Assembly (NCBI RefSeq): GCF_024171895.1
Contig: NZ_JAMTCQ010000010.1
Location: 186,001-250,000, forward strand
Length of the DNA: 64,000 nt
Source of the DNA: Prauserella halophila
GTDB lineage: Bacteria; Actinomycetota; Actinomycetes; Mycobacteriales; Pseudonocardiaceae
Direction: 5' to 3'
Of the stretch, positions 16,527 through 25,113 are shown piece by piece (the stretch's first letter is position 1; every line of letters starts with the position of its first letter). The notes below the pieces were generated by a model. The model was not told where the DNA came from, searched no databases, and saw only the letters and a program-made list of their open reading frames with translations. Position numbers and translations under genes: made by a program.

Positions 16527-17317
16527 GCGCCGGAACGGGGGAGGCACTCGCCGCGAGTGGCGGGCCGATCGTCGAGATCACCGGCCTGCACAAGGCGTTC
16601 GGCATGCTCGAGGTGCTCAAGGGCATCGACGTGAGTGTCGAGCGCGGCGAGGTCGTCTGCATCATCGGCCCTTCGGGCTCGGGCAAATCGACGCTGCTGC
16701 GCTGTGTGAACGTGCTCGAGGAGCCGAACAGCGGCACGGTCGTCGTCAACGGCTACGAGCTGACGGACCCGGACGTCGAGATCGACAAGGCGCGGCGTTC
16801 GATCGGCATGGTCTTCCAGGGGTTCAACCTGTTCGGTCACCTGTCGGTGCTGGACAACCTGACGGTCGCGCAGCGCAAGGTGCTCAAACGTGATGCGGGC
16901 GAGGCCGAGCGGCTCGCGCGCGAGAACCTCGAGAAGGTGGGGCTGGCGGAGAAGGCCGGTGCGATGCCGGAGCAGCTGTCGGGCGGGCAGCAGCAGCGCG
17001 TCGCGATCGCACGGGCGCTGTCGATGCAGCCCGCGGTGATGCTGTTCGACGAACCGACGTCGGCGCTGGACCCGGAGCTGGTCGGCGACGTGCTCGGCGT
17101 GATGCGCAGGCTCGCCGACGAGGGCATGACGATGCTCGTCGTGACCCACGAGATGCAGTTCGCGCGCGAGGTCGCCGACAAGGTGCTGTTCATGGACGGC
17201 GGTGTCGTCGTCGAATCCGGCCCGCCCACGAAGGTCATCGGCGACCCGGCCGAGGACCGCACCAAGACGTTCCTCAGCCGCGTCCTCAACCCGATTCACG
17301 CCGCCGAGACCGACTGA
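16523..17317 (+). CDS. Polar amino-acid ABC transporter, ATPase
   Basis: 264 residues overlapping the permease stop (ATGA). It is a GlnQ/HisP-type ATPase: [17 protein letters not shown] (Walker A), [16 protein letters not shown] (Q-loop), [15 protein letters not shown] (signature), [15 protein letters not shown] (Walker B) and [14 protein letters not shown] (switch His). It energises import of the amino acid bound by the lipoprotein encoded two genes upstream. A 41-base hairpin repeat follows 38 bases after the stop and probably ends the operon. Confidence 0.93.
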   Translation: MSAGTGEALAASGGPIVEITGLHKAFGMLEVLKGIDVSVERGEVVCIIGPSGSGKSTLLRCVNVLEEPNSGTVVVNGYELTDPDVEIDKARRSIGMVFQGFNLFGHLSVLDNLTVAQRKVLKRDAGEAERLARENLEKVGLAEKAGAMPEQLSGGQQQRVAIARALSMQPAVMLFDEPTSALDPELVGDVLGVMRRLADEGMTMLVVTHEMQFAREVADKVLFMDGGVVVESGPPTKVIGDPAEDRTKTFLSRVLNPIHAAETD

Positions 17318-17354
17318 CACCTCCCCCTGACCGGGTGAACCCCTTTTTGCCCCG

Positions 17355-17395
17355 AAGGGCACCTTGGGGGCGTTGAGCGCCCCGAAGGTGCCCTT
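17355..17395. terminator. Hairpin repeat, copy 2 (end of ABC operon)
   Basis: Arms of 18 bases (17355-17372 and 17378-17395) pair with one mismatch around a TTGAG loop. The sequence is nearly identical to 9789-9829 and 63912-63952. Its position right after the ATPase gene suggests termination. Confidence 0.7.
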
Positions 17396-17586
17396 GGGGG
17401 CATCTCCCTTGTTGCGGGGCGGAGTTGCTGAATCGCTGGAACAGGTGATGTTCCGGGGTTTTGCGCGGTATCTTGTCGCTCTGCGCGGTCACGTCGGTAC
17501 CGGGTGTTGCCACCACCTCTCGGCCGGCTGCACCGTGATCGGGGGCCGGCTCCGGTAGGCAGGTGACCAGGGAGGGGCGTTGCGTC

Positions 17587-20343
17587 ATGCCGAGCATTTG
17601 CCGACGAGGTGGACGCGACGACGACGGCGACGACCATTCCGGCGACGGTTCCGGCCGGAGCCACCACGACGACCCTGCCGACGATCGCCACCACGGTGGC
17701 CCGGCCGGAGATCGCACGGAAGACAGCCTCGCCGGCTACGCCGCGACCACCGACATCGAGACCACCCGGCTGGTTCCGGCTCCGGGCGACACCTCGACAC
17801 ACGTCCCCTCCCCCGCAGGCTCCCCTGGTCTCGCAGGCTCCGCCGATCCCGCAGGCTCCGCCGATCCCGCAGGCTCCGCCGATCCCGCAGGCTCCCCTGA
17901 TCCCGCAGGCTCCCCGATTCCCGGCAAGCCCGCGTTCGGCGTCCCCCGCGCCCGCAAACCCGGCAAGACGGCCACGACCGACAACGCCGACCGCTACGAC
18001 CCGTTCGACTCCGATTCCGAACCCGCATACGTCGTCGACGCCTCCGAACTGGTCCGGCAGGTTCTCGACGGCGACAGCGGCTTCGCCGGGTTGCTGCGGT
18101 GGCGCAAGCAGTCGACGAATGCGCCGATCCTGCAGGTCGAGAACGCGTTCATCACCGGCAGACTCGATCTGCGCGGTGCCGACCTGCGGTATCTGTTCCG
18201 CTTCGAGCGCTGCCGCTTCGAACATGCCCCCGACGTGCGCGAGGCCAAGCTCCTCGGCCTGGTGTTCCAGCGCTGCCGACTGCCCGGTCTGCTGGCGCGC
18301 AACCTGCGTACGGGCAACGACCTGCGGGTGATCAAGTCCTACATCGAGGCCGAGCCGGGACGCGGCACCGACGGCGAGACGACGATGCGCCGCGCCGACG
18401 ACATCGACCGCGGGACACCCGATGCAGCCGTCAACCTGACCGATGCCGTCGTCGAGGGTTCGGCGGTGTTCACGGCGACGCGCATCGTCCATCCGCAGGG
18501 CAAGGCGCTGCACGCCGACCGGCTCCTCATCACGGGTGCGCTGCTGGCGTATCGGATGGATGCCGAGGGTGAGGTGCGCATCCCGGGCCTGCGCACCGGC
18601 GGCAACGTCAACTTCTCGGGTGCGGTGCTGCGCAATCCGGACGGTTTCGCGCTCAACGCCAACGGCGCCGCCGTCGGCGGCAGTCTGCTGTGCGAGGTCG
18701 ACCGGCCCGGCGGCGACGCGGGTGAACAGCGGTTCCGCACCCGCGGGCTGTTGTATATGCCGAGCATGCGGGTGTCCGGCGATCTCAACTTCCGCGGCGC
18801 CGAGCTGAAGGTGAAGCAGAGCGGCACCGAGGTCGACACGTGGAAGACCGGTGACTGGTACGTCGATCCGCATCCCGCTCTGATCGCCGACCGGCTGCAG
18901 GTCGAGGGCAATGTCGAGCTCTCGGACGGACTGGACGTCGACGGCACGCTGCGCATGGTCAATTCCCGGCTGGGCGGCTCGCTGCGGCTGGCGGAAGCCC
19001 ACATCCGCGTGCTGCCGAGTCGCAGACCGCCGTTCCGCGACCGCGCCGTGCACCTCGACGGCAGCGAGATCAGCGGCGACCTCGACAGCAAGGGCATCCG
19101 CCTCAAGGGCCAGCTGCGTATCGCGGACGTGATGATCCGCGGCAACGTCCACCTCACCGACGGCACGTTCGGCCATCCCGGCCGCGACGTACTGTCGTTC
19201 CGCCGCAGCACCGTGTCCGGCAATCTGAAGGTCCGGCGTTGCCGCGCCGAGGGCACGCTGCGGCTGATGGGCATGTCCGTCGGCGGCAGCATCGACCTGC
19301 ACGGGACCGAGATCGGTAAGCCGGAGCGCAAGGACGACGGCAGCTGCGACTGGGCCGTGGACCTGCGGTCGGTGCGGGTCGCCCGCAGCGTGCTGCTCAC
19401 GGCCGAGGAGAAGCGCCCGTTCACGGCCCGTGGCGGTGTGACCATGGACGGGGCGCAGATCCAGCGGCAGCTCGACATCACCGGCGCGCTGCTGTGCGGT
19501 GCCACCGACGGCACCGACGACCCCGCCGCGGTCGCCCTCGATGTGGGCGACACGCACGCCGACGAGTTCGTTCTCGCGCCCGGCGGCCCGCCGCTCGGGA
19601 AGGTGGTGCTGCTCCGGGCGCACTGCTCCACGCTCACCGACGACGCCGACGCGACCGACACGAGGGCCACCGGCGTCGAGGGGGACGTGTGGCTGGCGAC
19701 CGGCGGACTCGACCTCGAGGACTTCCGCTACGACAGCCTCGGCACGCCCATCGCGATCAACGACAGCGTGGAGGTCCGGCGCAGGCTCCGCCTGCTGCAC
19801 GACGCGATCGGCGGGTACCGGCCGGGCCCGTACGACCAGTTCGCCGCGATGCTGCGGTCCTCCGGCAACGAGGAGCAGGCCGACTGGGTGCTGGCGAAGA
19901 AGCAGCAGTACCGGTACGAGTCGCTCGCGCACAGCAGGCCGCTCGTCGGCATGGGCGTGCGGTTGTGGAGCCTGTTGCAGCGGTGGATGGTCGGCTACGG
20001 CTACCGCCCGGTGCGTGCCATCGTGCTGCTGCTGTTGCTCTTGGCTGCGGGCAGTGTGTGGTTCGGCGTGGGCGTGGACGACTGCATCCACGACGGGAAC
20101 CTGCTGACCGTGGAGGGCAGGCGGTGTGCCGTCAACGCGGACGACACGGGGCTGAACTGGAACCCGGTGCTGTTCACCGTCGACCTGCTCGTGCCGATCG
20201 TCGATTTCGGCAACAAGGGCAGATGGCACCTCGACGGGGCCGATTCGTGGGTCGCCACGGGTTTCACGGCGATGGGCTGGGTGCTCGCCACCACCGCAGC
20301 GGCCGGCATGACCCGTGCCCTCCGCCGCAACAACGCGAGTTGA
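17587..20343 (+). CDS. Large repeat-rich (beta-solenoid-like) membrane protein, oxidoreductase-annotated family
   Basis: 918 residues from ATG 17587, preferred over GTG 17563 because GGGAGGGG lies nine bases before the ATG. After a His/Asp-rich head and a PAGSAD repeat linker (residues about 75-115), most of the chain (about 190-700) is built of irregular 20-22-residue repeats with strand-like patterns (GRLDLRGADLRYLFRF, GGNVNFSGAVLRNPDGFALNANGAAVGGSLLCEV, SGDLNFRGAELKV), as in pentapeptide/beta-helix folds. Two membrane segments near the C-terminus (RAIVLLLLLLAAGSVWFGVGV and ATGFTAMGWVLATTAAAGM) place it in the membrane. Relatives in actinobacteria are often labelled membrane-associated oxidoreductase without a redox motif; I see none. 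Function unknown. Confidence 0.75.
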   Translation: MPSICRRGGRDDDGDDHSGDGSGRSHHDDPADDRHHGGPAGDRTEDSLAGYAATTDIETTRLVPAPGDTSTHVPSPAGSPGLAGSADPAGSADPAGSADPAGSPDPAGSPIPGKPAFGVPRARKPGKTATTDNADRYDPFDSDSEPAYVVDASELVRQVLDGDSGFAGLLRWRKQSTNAPILQVENAFITGRLDLRGADLRYLFRFERCRFEHAPDVREAKLLGLVFQRCRLPGLLARNLRTGNDLRVIKSYIEAEPGRGTDGETTMRRADDIDRGTPDAAVNLTDAVVEGSAVFTATRIVHPQGKALHADRLLITGALLAYRMDAEGEVRIPGLRTGGNVNFSGAVLRNPDGFALNANGAAVGGSLLCEVDRPGGDAGEQRFRTRGLLYMPSMRVSGDLNFRGAELKVKQSGTEVDTWKTGDWYVDPHPALIADRLQVEGNVELSDGLDVDGTLRMVNSRLGGSLRLAEAHIRVLPSRRPPFRDRAVHLDGSEISGDLDSKGIRLKGQLRIADVMIRGNVHLTDGTFGHPGRDVLSFRRSTVSGNLKVRRCRAEGTLRLMGMSVGGSIDLHGTEIGKPERKDDGSCDWAVDLRSVRVARSVLLTAEEKRPFTARGGVTMDGAQIQRQLDITGALLCGATDGTDDPAAVALDVGDTHADEFVLAPGGPPLGKVVLLRAHCSTLTDDADATDTRATGVEGDVWLATGGLDLEDFRYDSLGTPIAINDSVEVRRRLRLLHDAIGGYRPGPYDQFAAMLRSSGNEEQADWVLAKKQQYRYESLAHSRPLVGMGVRLWSLLQRWMVGYGYRPVRAIVLLLLLLAAGSVWFGVGVDDCIHDGNLLTVEGRRCAVNADDTGLNWNPVLFTVDLLVPIVDFGNKGRWHLDGADSWVATGFTAMGWVLATTAAAGMTRALRRNNAS
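17822..17911 (+). repeat. 18-bp in-frame tandem repeat in linker
   Basis: Five or so copies of GCAGGCTCCGCCGATCCC-like units encode PAGSAD/PAGSPD. It is an in-frame linker repeat. Confidence 0.8.
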
Positions 20344-20433
20344 TCCGTGTGTCGAGTGCATCCCTCGCATAGCGGTGGATGCCTCTCGGCCGGTAGACAC
20401 GCGGTCACAGTCGTCACACGAGAGGAGCCTGCG

Positions 20434-20916
20434 TTGCCGAGCACGAAGGAGCCGGATGCGTCCGGTGCGATCCATGTCGACGCCTCGCCGGAACAGGTGT
20501 ACGCCCTGGTCAGCGACCCCGGGGTGCTGGCCGAGCTGGCGAACGAGTACGAGGGGTTCCGCTGGCTCGACGGGGCGAGTGCCGCGGCGCCCGGCGTCAG
20601 GTTCCGTGGCCGCAACCGCAACGGTTTCCGCAGGTGGAGCACGACGGCGACGGTGACCGACGTCGCGAAGGGCGAGCGGTTCGCGTTCGACGTGGGTGTC
20701 GGCCCGCTGAAGGTGGCCCGGTGGCAGTACGACCTCGAACCGGACGGCGACGGCTGCCGGGTCGTCGAGAGCACGTGGGACCGCCGCCCCGGCTGGGCCC
20801 GGGTGGTCACCGGCGTGGTGCTCGGCACGATGGACCGTGCCGGGATCAACAAGCGCAACATCGACAAGACCCTCGCGGGTCTGAAGCGGCGGGCGGAGTC
20901 CGCGACGACCGCTTGA
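20434..20916 (+). CDS. SRPBCC (START-like) domain protein
   Basis: 160 residues from TTG 20434, chosen for the GAGGAG site about seven bases upstream; no ATG or GTG fits better. It is a single polyketide-cyclase/START-type domain: an opening strand SGAIHVDASPEQVYALVSDPGVLAELANEY, middle strands RFRGRNRNGFRRWSTTATVTDV, and a C-terminal helix. Such domains bind small hydrophobic ligands and are common in actinobacteria without a known role. It stands alone downstream of the solenoid protein, about 90 bases away. Confidence 0.8.
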   Translation: MPSTKEPDASGAIHVDASPEQVYALVSDPGVLAELANEYEGFRWLDGASAAAPGVRFRGRNRNGFRRWSTTATVTDVAKGERFAFDVGVGPLKVARWQYDLEPDGDGCRVVESTWDRRPGWARVVTGVVLGTMDRAGINKRNIDKTLAGLKRRAESATTA

Positions 20917-21018
20917 GCATGGTTCCGGACGTGCCCCCCCCTCGGCACGTTCGGTATCCGGCGGGTCGGCCGTACCGCCGCTCGGCTCGAACTCGATCGG
21001 CTATGCACTCTGTCGGCC

Positions 21019-21069
21019 CACGTATTCCGTCGCACCACGTATTCCGTCGCACCACGTATTCCGTCGGAC
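21019..21069. repeat. 17-bp x3 tandem repeat
   Basis: Three contiguous copies of CACGTATTCCGTCGCAC (third copy with one change). Non-coding. Confidence 0.9.
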
Positions 21070-21129
21070 CACGTTCCAATCGGGGAACGTCCATGCCGCC
21101 CCACGGTCGCACACCGATCGTTCCGTCAC

Positions 21130-21210
21130 GATGGCACAGCCCGACGGCGTCGGGGAGATGGCACAGCCCGAGGTGTCGGGGCAGGTGGCACAGACCGACG
21201 GTGTCGGGGT
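21130..21210. repeat. 27-bp x3 tandem repeat
   Basis: Three imperfect 27-base units (21130, 21157, 21184), each beginning GATGGCACAG or GGTGGCACAG and ending GTGTCGGGG or GCGTCGGGG. Non-coding. Confidence 0.85.
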
Positions 21211-21215
21211 AATTG

Positions 21216-21454
21216 TCAAGACCTCGCGGCGTCGGCGGCCTCGATCGCCCGGATCGCGGCGAGCGTAGTCGCGTAGCAAGGTCGGCCCACGACTCTCCCG
21301 GTCCGTGGTGACCATCGGCCAGGGCGGCGAGCTGCTTGCGTCCGTCGGTCCATACCTCGATCGGCATCGGAAAGCACAGCTCGTGCTCCTCCCGGCGGAG
21401 GTCGATGTGGATGTCGCCTGCCCACGACCACACGGTCCACATCGGATAGATCAC
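21216..21454 (-). pseudogene. Possible decayed small gene, unrecognised
   Basis: One frame from about 21454 reads WTVWSWAGDIHIDL, EVWTDGRKQLAALADGHH and GESWADLA, which looks like real protein. A shift of one base near 21275 leads into another frame ending YATTLAAIRAIEAADAARS and a stop at 21216. Joined, this gives about 75 coherent residues. I do not recognise a family. It may instead be chance; the flanks are repeats. Confidence 0.3.
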
Positions 21455-21683
21455 GCTCCGTGAAGGTCCGCTGCTCGGTCGTGACGGTCGTGATCGTCGC
21501 GATCACCCCTGGTGTGTCACCGCGCGCCGAACGGCCCCGCACGAGCGCATCAGCGCGGTCCCTGCACCCAGGCGTCGGGTGCCGCCACGCGCGTGTGTGA
21601 AACGGCTAAACATAACGAATTGGACACCATGCGCGGAATGCTGAAACGCGTAGTACCGACACGGAGACAACCCGAAAGGAAAC

Positions 21684-21706
21684 GTTCATCCTCCTGGCGG
21701 ATGAAC
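21684..21706. promoter_or_regulatory. Inverted repeat upstream of polysaccharide locus
   Basis: Arms GTTCATCC and GGATGAAC separated by seven bases, 67 bases before the initiating transferase start. It could be an operator or a leader hairpin. Confidence 0.5.
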
Positions 21707-21772
21707 ATTGAGCTACCGAAAGTGTGCGGTGTTCGGGCGTAGCTCGAGCGGGCCCACCCAAGGGGAGTGTGT

Positions 21773-23320
21773 ATGCAGGAACAGACCCGTGCGCCGCTGG
21801 TGTCTCATGACGGACTACGGCACGGGCCTGCTGAGGATGATCACACCGACTCGGGGGCATGGGGTCGTTACGCGGTCCTTCCGCACCCACCACGGGGCAG
21901 CCGCCGTGGAAACGGCCCGAGACTGCAGTGGGAACGAGACTACCGATCAGCGGTCATCGCGAGCGATGTGGCAGCGACACTGATTGTGATCATCGGCGCA
22001 GCGCTGCTGGCTGATGTCGGCCGGACAGAGCTCTTGGATTTCGTCTACCCGGTGCCGACCGCGCTGGTAGTGCTCGGTTCACTGATGGGACGGCGCGCGT
22101 GGTCCCAGCGGGTACTCGGCGAAGGTGCGGAGGAGTTCCGCAGACTCGGTCTCGGGATGCTGACGGCTGCGGTGGTGCTGGCGCTGGCTGCGGCGCTGTT
22201 CGGCCTGCTCGATCTGCGCCCGTGGGCCTTCGTCGTCGTACCGGTCGTCGCGGTCGTCGTCGTTGTTGCCAGGTACGCCCTTCGGCAACGATTGCATCGC
22301 GCCCGTGCCAAGGGCCGGTGCACGCTGCCCGTGGTGGCCGCAGGCGGAGCCGGTTCGATTCAGGACCTGGTCGAACGTGTCCGCGCCAATCCGCACGTCG
22401 GCTGGCGGGTCGAGGCGGCGTGCATCGCGAACCCGGGTGCCGACCATGCTCGTGCCGGCGAAATCAGTGGTGTGCCCATCGTCGGCGGCCTCGACGACCT
22501 CGCCGAACAGGTGAGGCGGACGGGCTATCGGATCGTTGCGGTGACCCCGGATTCGTACTGGACGCAGAGCAGGCTTCAGCGGTTGGCGTGGGACCTGGAG
22601 GGAACGTCTGCCGAACTCGTTGTGGCGCCGGTACTGATGGAGGTAGGCGGTCCGCGATTGAACGTCTCCGGCGTGCTGGGTATGCCTATGCTGCGCGTCG
22701 TCCCGCCTGCGTTCACCGGTGGTCGCCGGTTCGTCAAGGAGGTCGTCGACCGCCTCGGCGCCGGTGTCGCGCTGGCGCTGACCGCCCCGCTGCTCGTGCT
22801 GATCGCGGCCGCGATCAAGCTGGACGGCGGCGGCCACGTCTTCTACTCCCAGCGACGTGTCAAACGAGACGGTGAGACGTTTTGGATGTGGAAGTTCCGC
22901 ACGATGCGGGTCGGTGCCGATGCGGAACGCGTATCCCTCGCCGCGGCGAACGAGGCGCAAGGGCCGCTGTTCAAGGTGCGCGGGGATCCGCGGGTGACGC
23001 GTGTCGGGTCGGTACTGCGGCGATTCTCGATCGACGAACTGCCGCAGTTGTTCAACGTGCTGGCCGGGAGCATGTCGCTGGTGGGGCCGCGTCCGCCGCT
23101 TCCCGAGGAGAGCCGGACCTACGATCCCGATGTCGGAAGAAGACTGTTGGTCAAGCCGGGGATGACCGGGCTGTGGCAGGTCAGCGGGCGCAGTGACCTG
23201 TCATGGGAGGACAGCGTGCGGCTGGATCTGCGCTATGTGGAGGACTGGTCGCTCGCCCTGGATGCGGCGATCTTGTGGAAGACCGTGCGAGCGGTCGTTC
23301 AGGGCAAGGGAGCCTACTGA
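21773..23320 (+). CDS. Polyprenyl-phosphate glycosyl-1-phosphate transferase (initiates polysaccharide)
   Basis: 515 residues from ATG 21773, five bases after AGGGGAG; a GTG at 21767 overlaps that site and is less likely. The N-terminal half has about four membrane segments plus a CoA-binding-like region. The C-terminal 190 residues are the bacterial sugar transferase domain: a membrane re-entrant helix LGAGVALALTAPLLVLIAAAIKLDGGGHVFYSQRRV, then FWMWKFRTM, LRRFSIDELPQLFNVLAGSMSLVGPRPPLPEE (with the catalytic Asp-Glu pair), and VKPGMTGLWQVSGRSDLSWEDSVRLDLRYVEDWS. It loads the first sugar-phosphate onto undecaprenyl phosphate at the membrane. It opens the surface-polysaccharide locus. Confidence 0.93.
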   Translation: MQEQTRAPLVSHDGLRHGPAEDDHTDSGAWGRYAVLPHPPRGSRRGNGPRLQWERDYRSAVIASDVAATLIVIIGAALLADVGRTELLDFVYPVPTALVVLGSLMGRRAWSQRVLGEGAEEFRRLGLGMLTAAVVLALAAALFGLLDLRPWAFVVVPVVAVVVVVARYALRQRLHRARAKGRCTLPVVAAGGAGSIQDLVERVRANPHVGWRVEAACIANPGADHARAGEISGVPIVGGLDDLAEQVRRTGYRIVAVTPDSYWTQSRLQRLAWDLEGTSAELVVAPVLMEVGGPRLNVSGVLGMPMLRVVPPAFTGGRRFVKEVVDRLGAGVALALTAPLLVLIAAAIKLDGGGHVFYSQRRVKRDGETFWMWKFRTMRVGADAERVSLAAANEAQGPLFKVRGDPRVTRVGSVLRRFSIDELPQLFNVLAGSMSLVGPRPPLPEESRTYDPDVGRRLLVKPGMTGLWQVSGRSDLSWEDSVRLDLRYVEDWSLALDAAILWKTVRAVVQGKGAY

Positions 23321-23324
23321 ACTC

Positions 23325-23774
23325 ATGAAGATCATGCTGGTCGCGTCGACGGGCGGCCATCTGGCACAACTGGACAACCTGGCCGAGTGCTGGTCCGGAC
23401 ATGACAGGCACTGGGTGAGTTTCGACAAACCCGACGCAGTGTCGGCACTGGAGGGCGAATCCGTCACCTGGGCCTACCACCCGGTTACCCGCAACATCCG
23501 CAACGCTGCCCGCAATCTGGTGCTCGCGGTGCGAACGCTGCGCCGTGAGCGGCCGGACGTGGTCGTCTCGAACGGAGCCGGCGTGGCCTTTCCGTTCTTC
23601 GTGGTGGCGAGAGCGTTGCGTGTCCGCACGATCTATCTGGAGGTGTTCGACCGAATAGACCGGCCGTCGCTCACGGGGATGCTGTGTTATCCCCTCGCTG
23701 ACCACTTCTGCCTGCAGTGGGAAGAGCAGCGGCGCATCTACCCGGAAGGCATTTACGTAGGAGCGGCCCTGTGA
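23325..23774 (+). CDS. Alg14-like glycosyltransferase subunit
   Basis: 149 residues from ATG 23325. It matches the membrane-anchoring Alg14/EpsE/PssD half of split UDP-sugar transferases: MLVASTGGHLAQLDNL at the start (GGHL motif), VVVSNGAGVAFPFFVVARAL in the middle, YLEVFDRIDRPSLTGML, and LQWEEQRRIYPEGIYVG at the end. It recruits the catalytic Alg13-like partner, encoded by the next gene with a GTGA overlap, to the membrane and adds a second sugar to the lipid-linked primer. Confidence 0.88.
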   Translation: MKIMLVASTGGHLAQLDNLAECWSGHDRHWVSFDKPDAVSALEGESVTWAYHPVTRNIRNAARNLVLAVRTLRRERPDVVVSNGAGVAFPFFVVARALRVRTIYLEVFDRIDRPSLTGMLCYPLADHFCLQWEEQRRIYPEGIYVGAAL

Positions 23775-24379
23775 GCGAACTCCTGGTCGCCGTGCTCGGC
23801 ACCGACCACCATCCCTTCGATCGGCTCGTGTCCTGGCTGGACGACTGGATCGCCGACCGCAGCGACGTCGAGGCCTTCGCGCAGACCGGCTACTCGCGTC
23901 CCCTCCTGTCCGCAGACAGCGCCGACATCATTCCGCGCGACGAGCTGGTCGACCACCTGGGCCGTGCCCGGGTCGTTGTCACCCACGGCGGCCCCAACAC
24001 GATCATGGACGCGCGGTCGGCCGGGTTGTTGCCGATCGTGGTGCCGCGCACGGCGTCCCGCGGCGAGCACGTGGACGATCACCAGGTCGCGTTCAGCCGC
24101 AGGATGGCGGAAGCAGGCTGGATCCATCTCGCCGAGACCGAGGCTGCACTGCGGACGCAGCTCGACCGCGCGTACACCGATCCGATGGCCTACCGAATCT
24201 GCGGTGACGCAAGCCCTGCTTCCCGCGCGGCCGAGAACGTCGGCGCAGTTCTGTCCGACGCACTGGGACGCGCACCGGGCTGGGTGCGCGTCCGACGGGT
24301 CACGCAGCTCATCCGGTTCGCATGGCGCGCTCGGATGACGACAGCAGCACACGTAGGCACAGAAGGCGAGGACGGGTGA
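23771..24379 (+). CDS. Alg13-like glycosyltransferase catalytic subunit
   Basis: 202 residues from GTG 23771, overlapping the Alg14-like gene by four bases. The UDP-sugar-binding half of a GT-B fold is visible: LLVAVLGTDHHPFDRLVSWLDDW, IIPRDELVDHLGRARVVVTHGGPNTIMDARSAGLLPIVVPR (the HGG nucleotide-sugar motif), and EHVDDHQVAFSRRMAEAG. This layout is typical of EpsF, PssE and Cps14G partners. The C-terminal 40 basic residues are longer than usual. Gene order and coupling suggest a stoichiometric complex with the upstream subunit. Confidence 0.88.
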   Translation: MSELLVAVLGTDHHPFDRLVSWLDDWIADRSDVEAFAQTGYSRPLLSADSADIIPRDELVDHLGRARVVVTHGGPNTIMDARSAGLLPIVVPRTASRGEHVDDHQVAFSRRMAEAGWIHLAETEAALRTQLDRAYTDPMAYRICGDASPASRAAENVGAVLSDALGRAPGWVRVRRVTQLIRFAWRARMTTAAHVGTEGEDG

Positions 24380-25113
24380 ACGGGAACGAGGACGGCGCGC
24401 CGGTGGACTCGACCACAGCCGCAGGGCGGTCCCGGCGACGGGCCGTGGTCATCGGTTCGCTGTCGGCGCTGGCGATGGTGGGCGTACTCGTGACCGCCGG
24501 CTTGCTGCACTCGGGCGGGAACACGTCGGACGACGCGGCCGTCGCTACCGGTGCTGCCCGCGATGACGGGCGTACCGATCGACCGAGCACCTCGTCCACC
24601 TCGCGACCGAGCACCTCGTCCACTTCGAGACCGGCCACCACATCACGCGAGACCCCTCCGGGCACGGCGGGCGACTCGGCAGCGTTGGACCCGGAATCAG
24701 CGGCACGCGACGCGACGGGAACGCTCGAGACGTTCCTCGAGCTCAGTGACGACGCTCTGCAGGCCCCGGCCGAAATGCCGGACGGCGTGGACGCGGTCGC
24801 GCACGGCCCCGCCCGGGGCGAGCTGGAGAACACCGCAGGCGAGTTCGCCGACAACAAGTGGCGCCAGGAAGGTTCGGTGGCCGTCGTCGCTCGCCGGGTA
24901 ACCTCCGTCGCGCTGGATCAGACCCCACCGGCCGTGACGGTGCAGACCTGCATCGACTCCACCGACGTTCGCGTAGTCGACGAGCGCGGTGAGTCGTTGT
25001 CGGGCGGGCCTGCCGGTGAGAGCGTCAGAACGCCGCATCTCTACACGATGGAGTTCGTGGACAGCTCATGGAAAGTCGCGGTGCACTCCTTTCCTGACGC
25101 GTCCTCGTGCTGA
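24376..25113 (+). CDS. Membrane-anchored extracellular protein of unknown function
   Basis: 245 residues from GTG 24376, overlapping the Alg13-like stop by four bases (GTGA); an ATG at 24322 is also in frame. One membrane anchor (RRRAVVIGSLSALAMVGVLVTAGLL, about 24-48) is followed by a Ser/Thr/Pro linker with a duplicated RPSTSSTS unit. The outer domain of about 140 residues has a loose NTF2-like pattern (ATGTLETFLELSDDAL, VVARRVTSVALDQTPPAVTVQTCIDSTDVRVVD, SWKVAVHSFPDASSC). Its last 48 bases overlap the convergent Wzz-like gene. Linked by coupling to the polysaccharide operon, perhaps assembling or retaining the polymer (inference). Confidence 0.7.
   Translation: MNGNEDGAPVDSTTAAGRSRRRAVVIGSLSALAMVGVLVTAGLLHSGGNTSDDAAVATGAARDDGRTDRPSTSSTSRPSTSSTSRPATTSRETPPGTAGDSAALDPESAARDATGTLETFLELSDDALQAPAEMPDGVDAVAHGPARGELENTAGEFADNKWRQEGSVAVVARRVTSVALDQTPPAVTVQTCIDSTDVRVVDERGESLSGGPAGESVRTPHLYTMEFVDSSWKVAVHSFPDASSC

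Larger units (their letters stand above)
20917..21772. other. Gene-poor, repeat-rich stretch before the polysaccharide locus
   Basis: 856 bases without a secure gene. It holds two different triplicate tandem repeats (21019-21069 and 21130-21210), a decayed reading frame on the minus strand (about 21216-21454) and a short hairpin at 21684-21706. Confidence 0.6.

Noticed and set aside
17296-20475. 1,059-codon open frame opposite the solenoid protein
   Set aside because: High-GC antisense shadow; composition not protein-like, while the plus strand has a strong ribosome site and repeats.
21019-21210. Possible CRISPR array
   Set aside because: Repeats are contiguous (no unique spacers), only three units each, and no cas genes are near.
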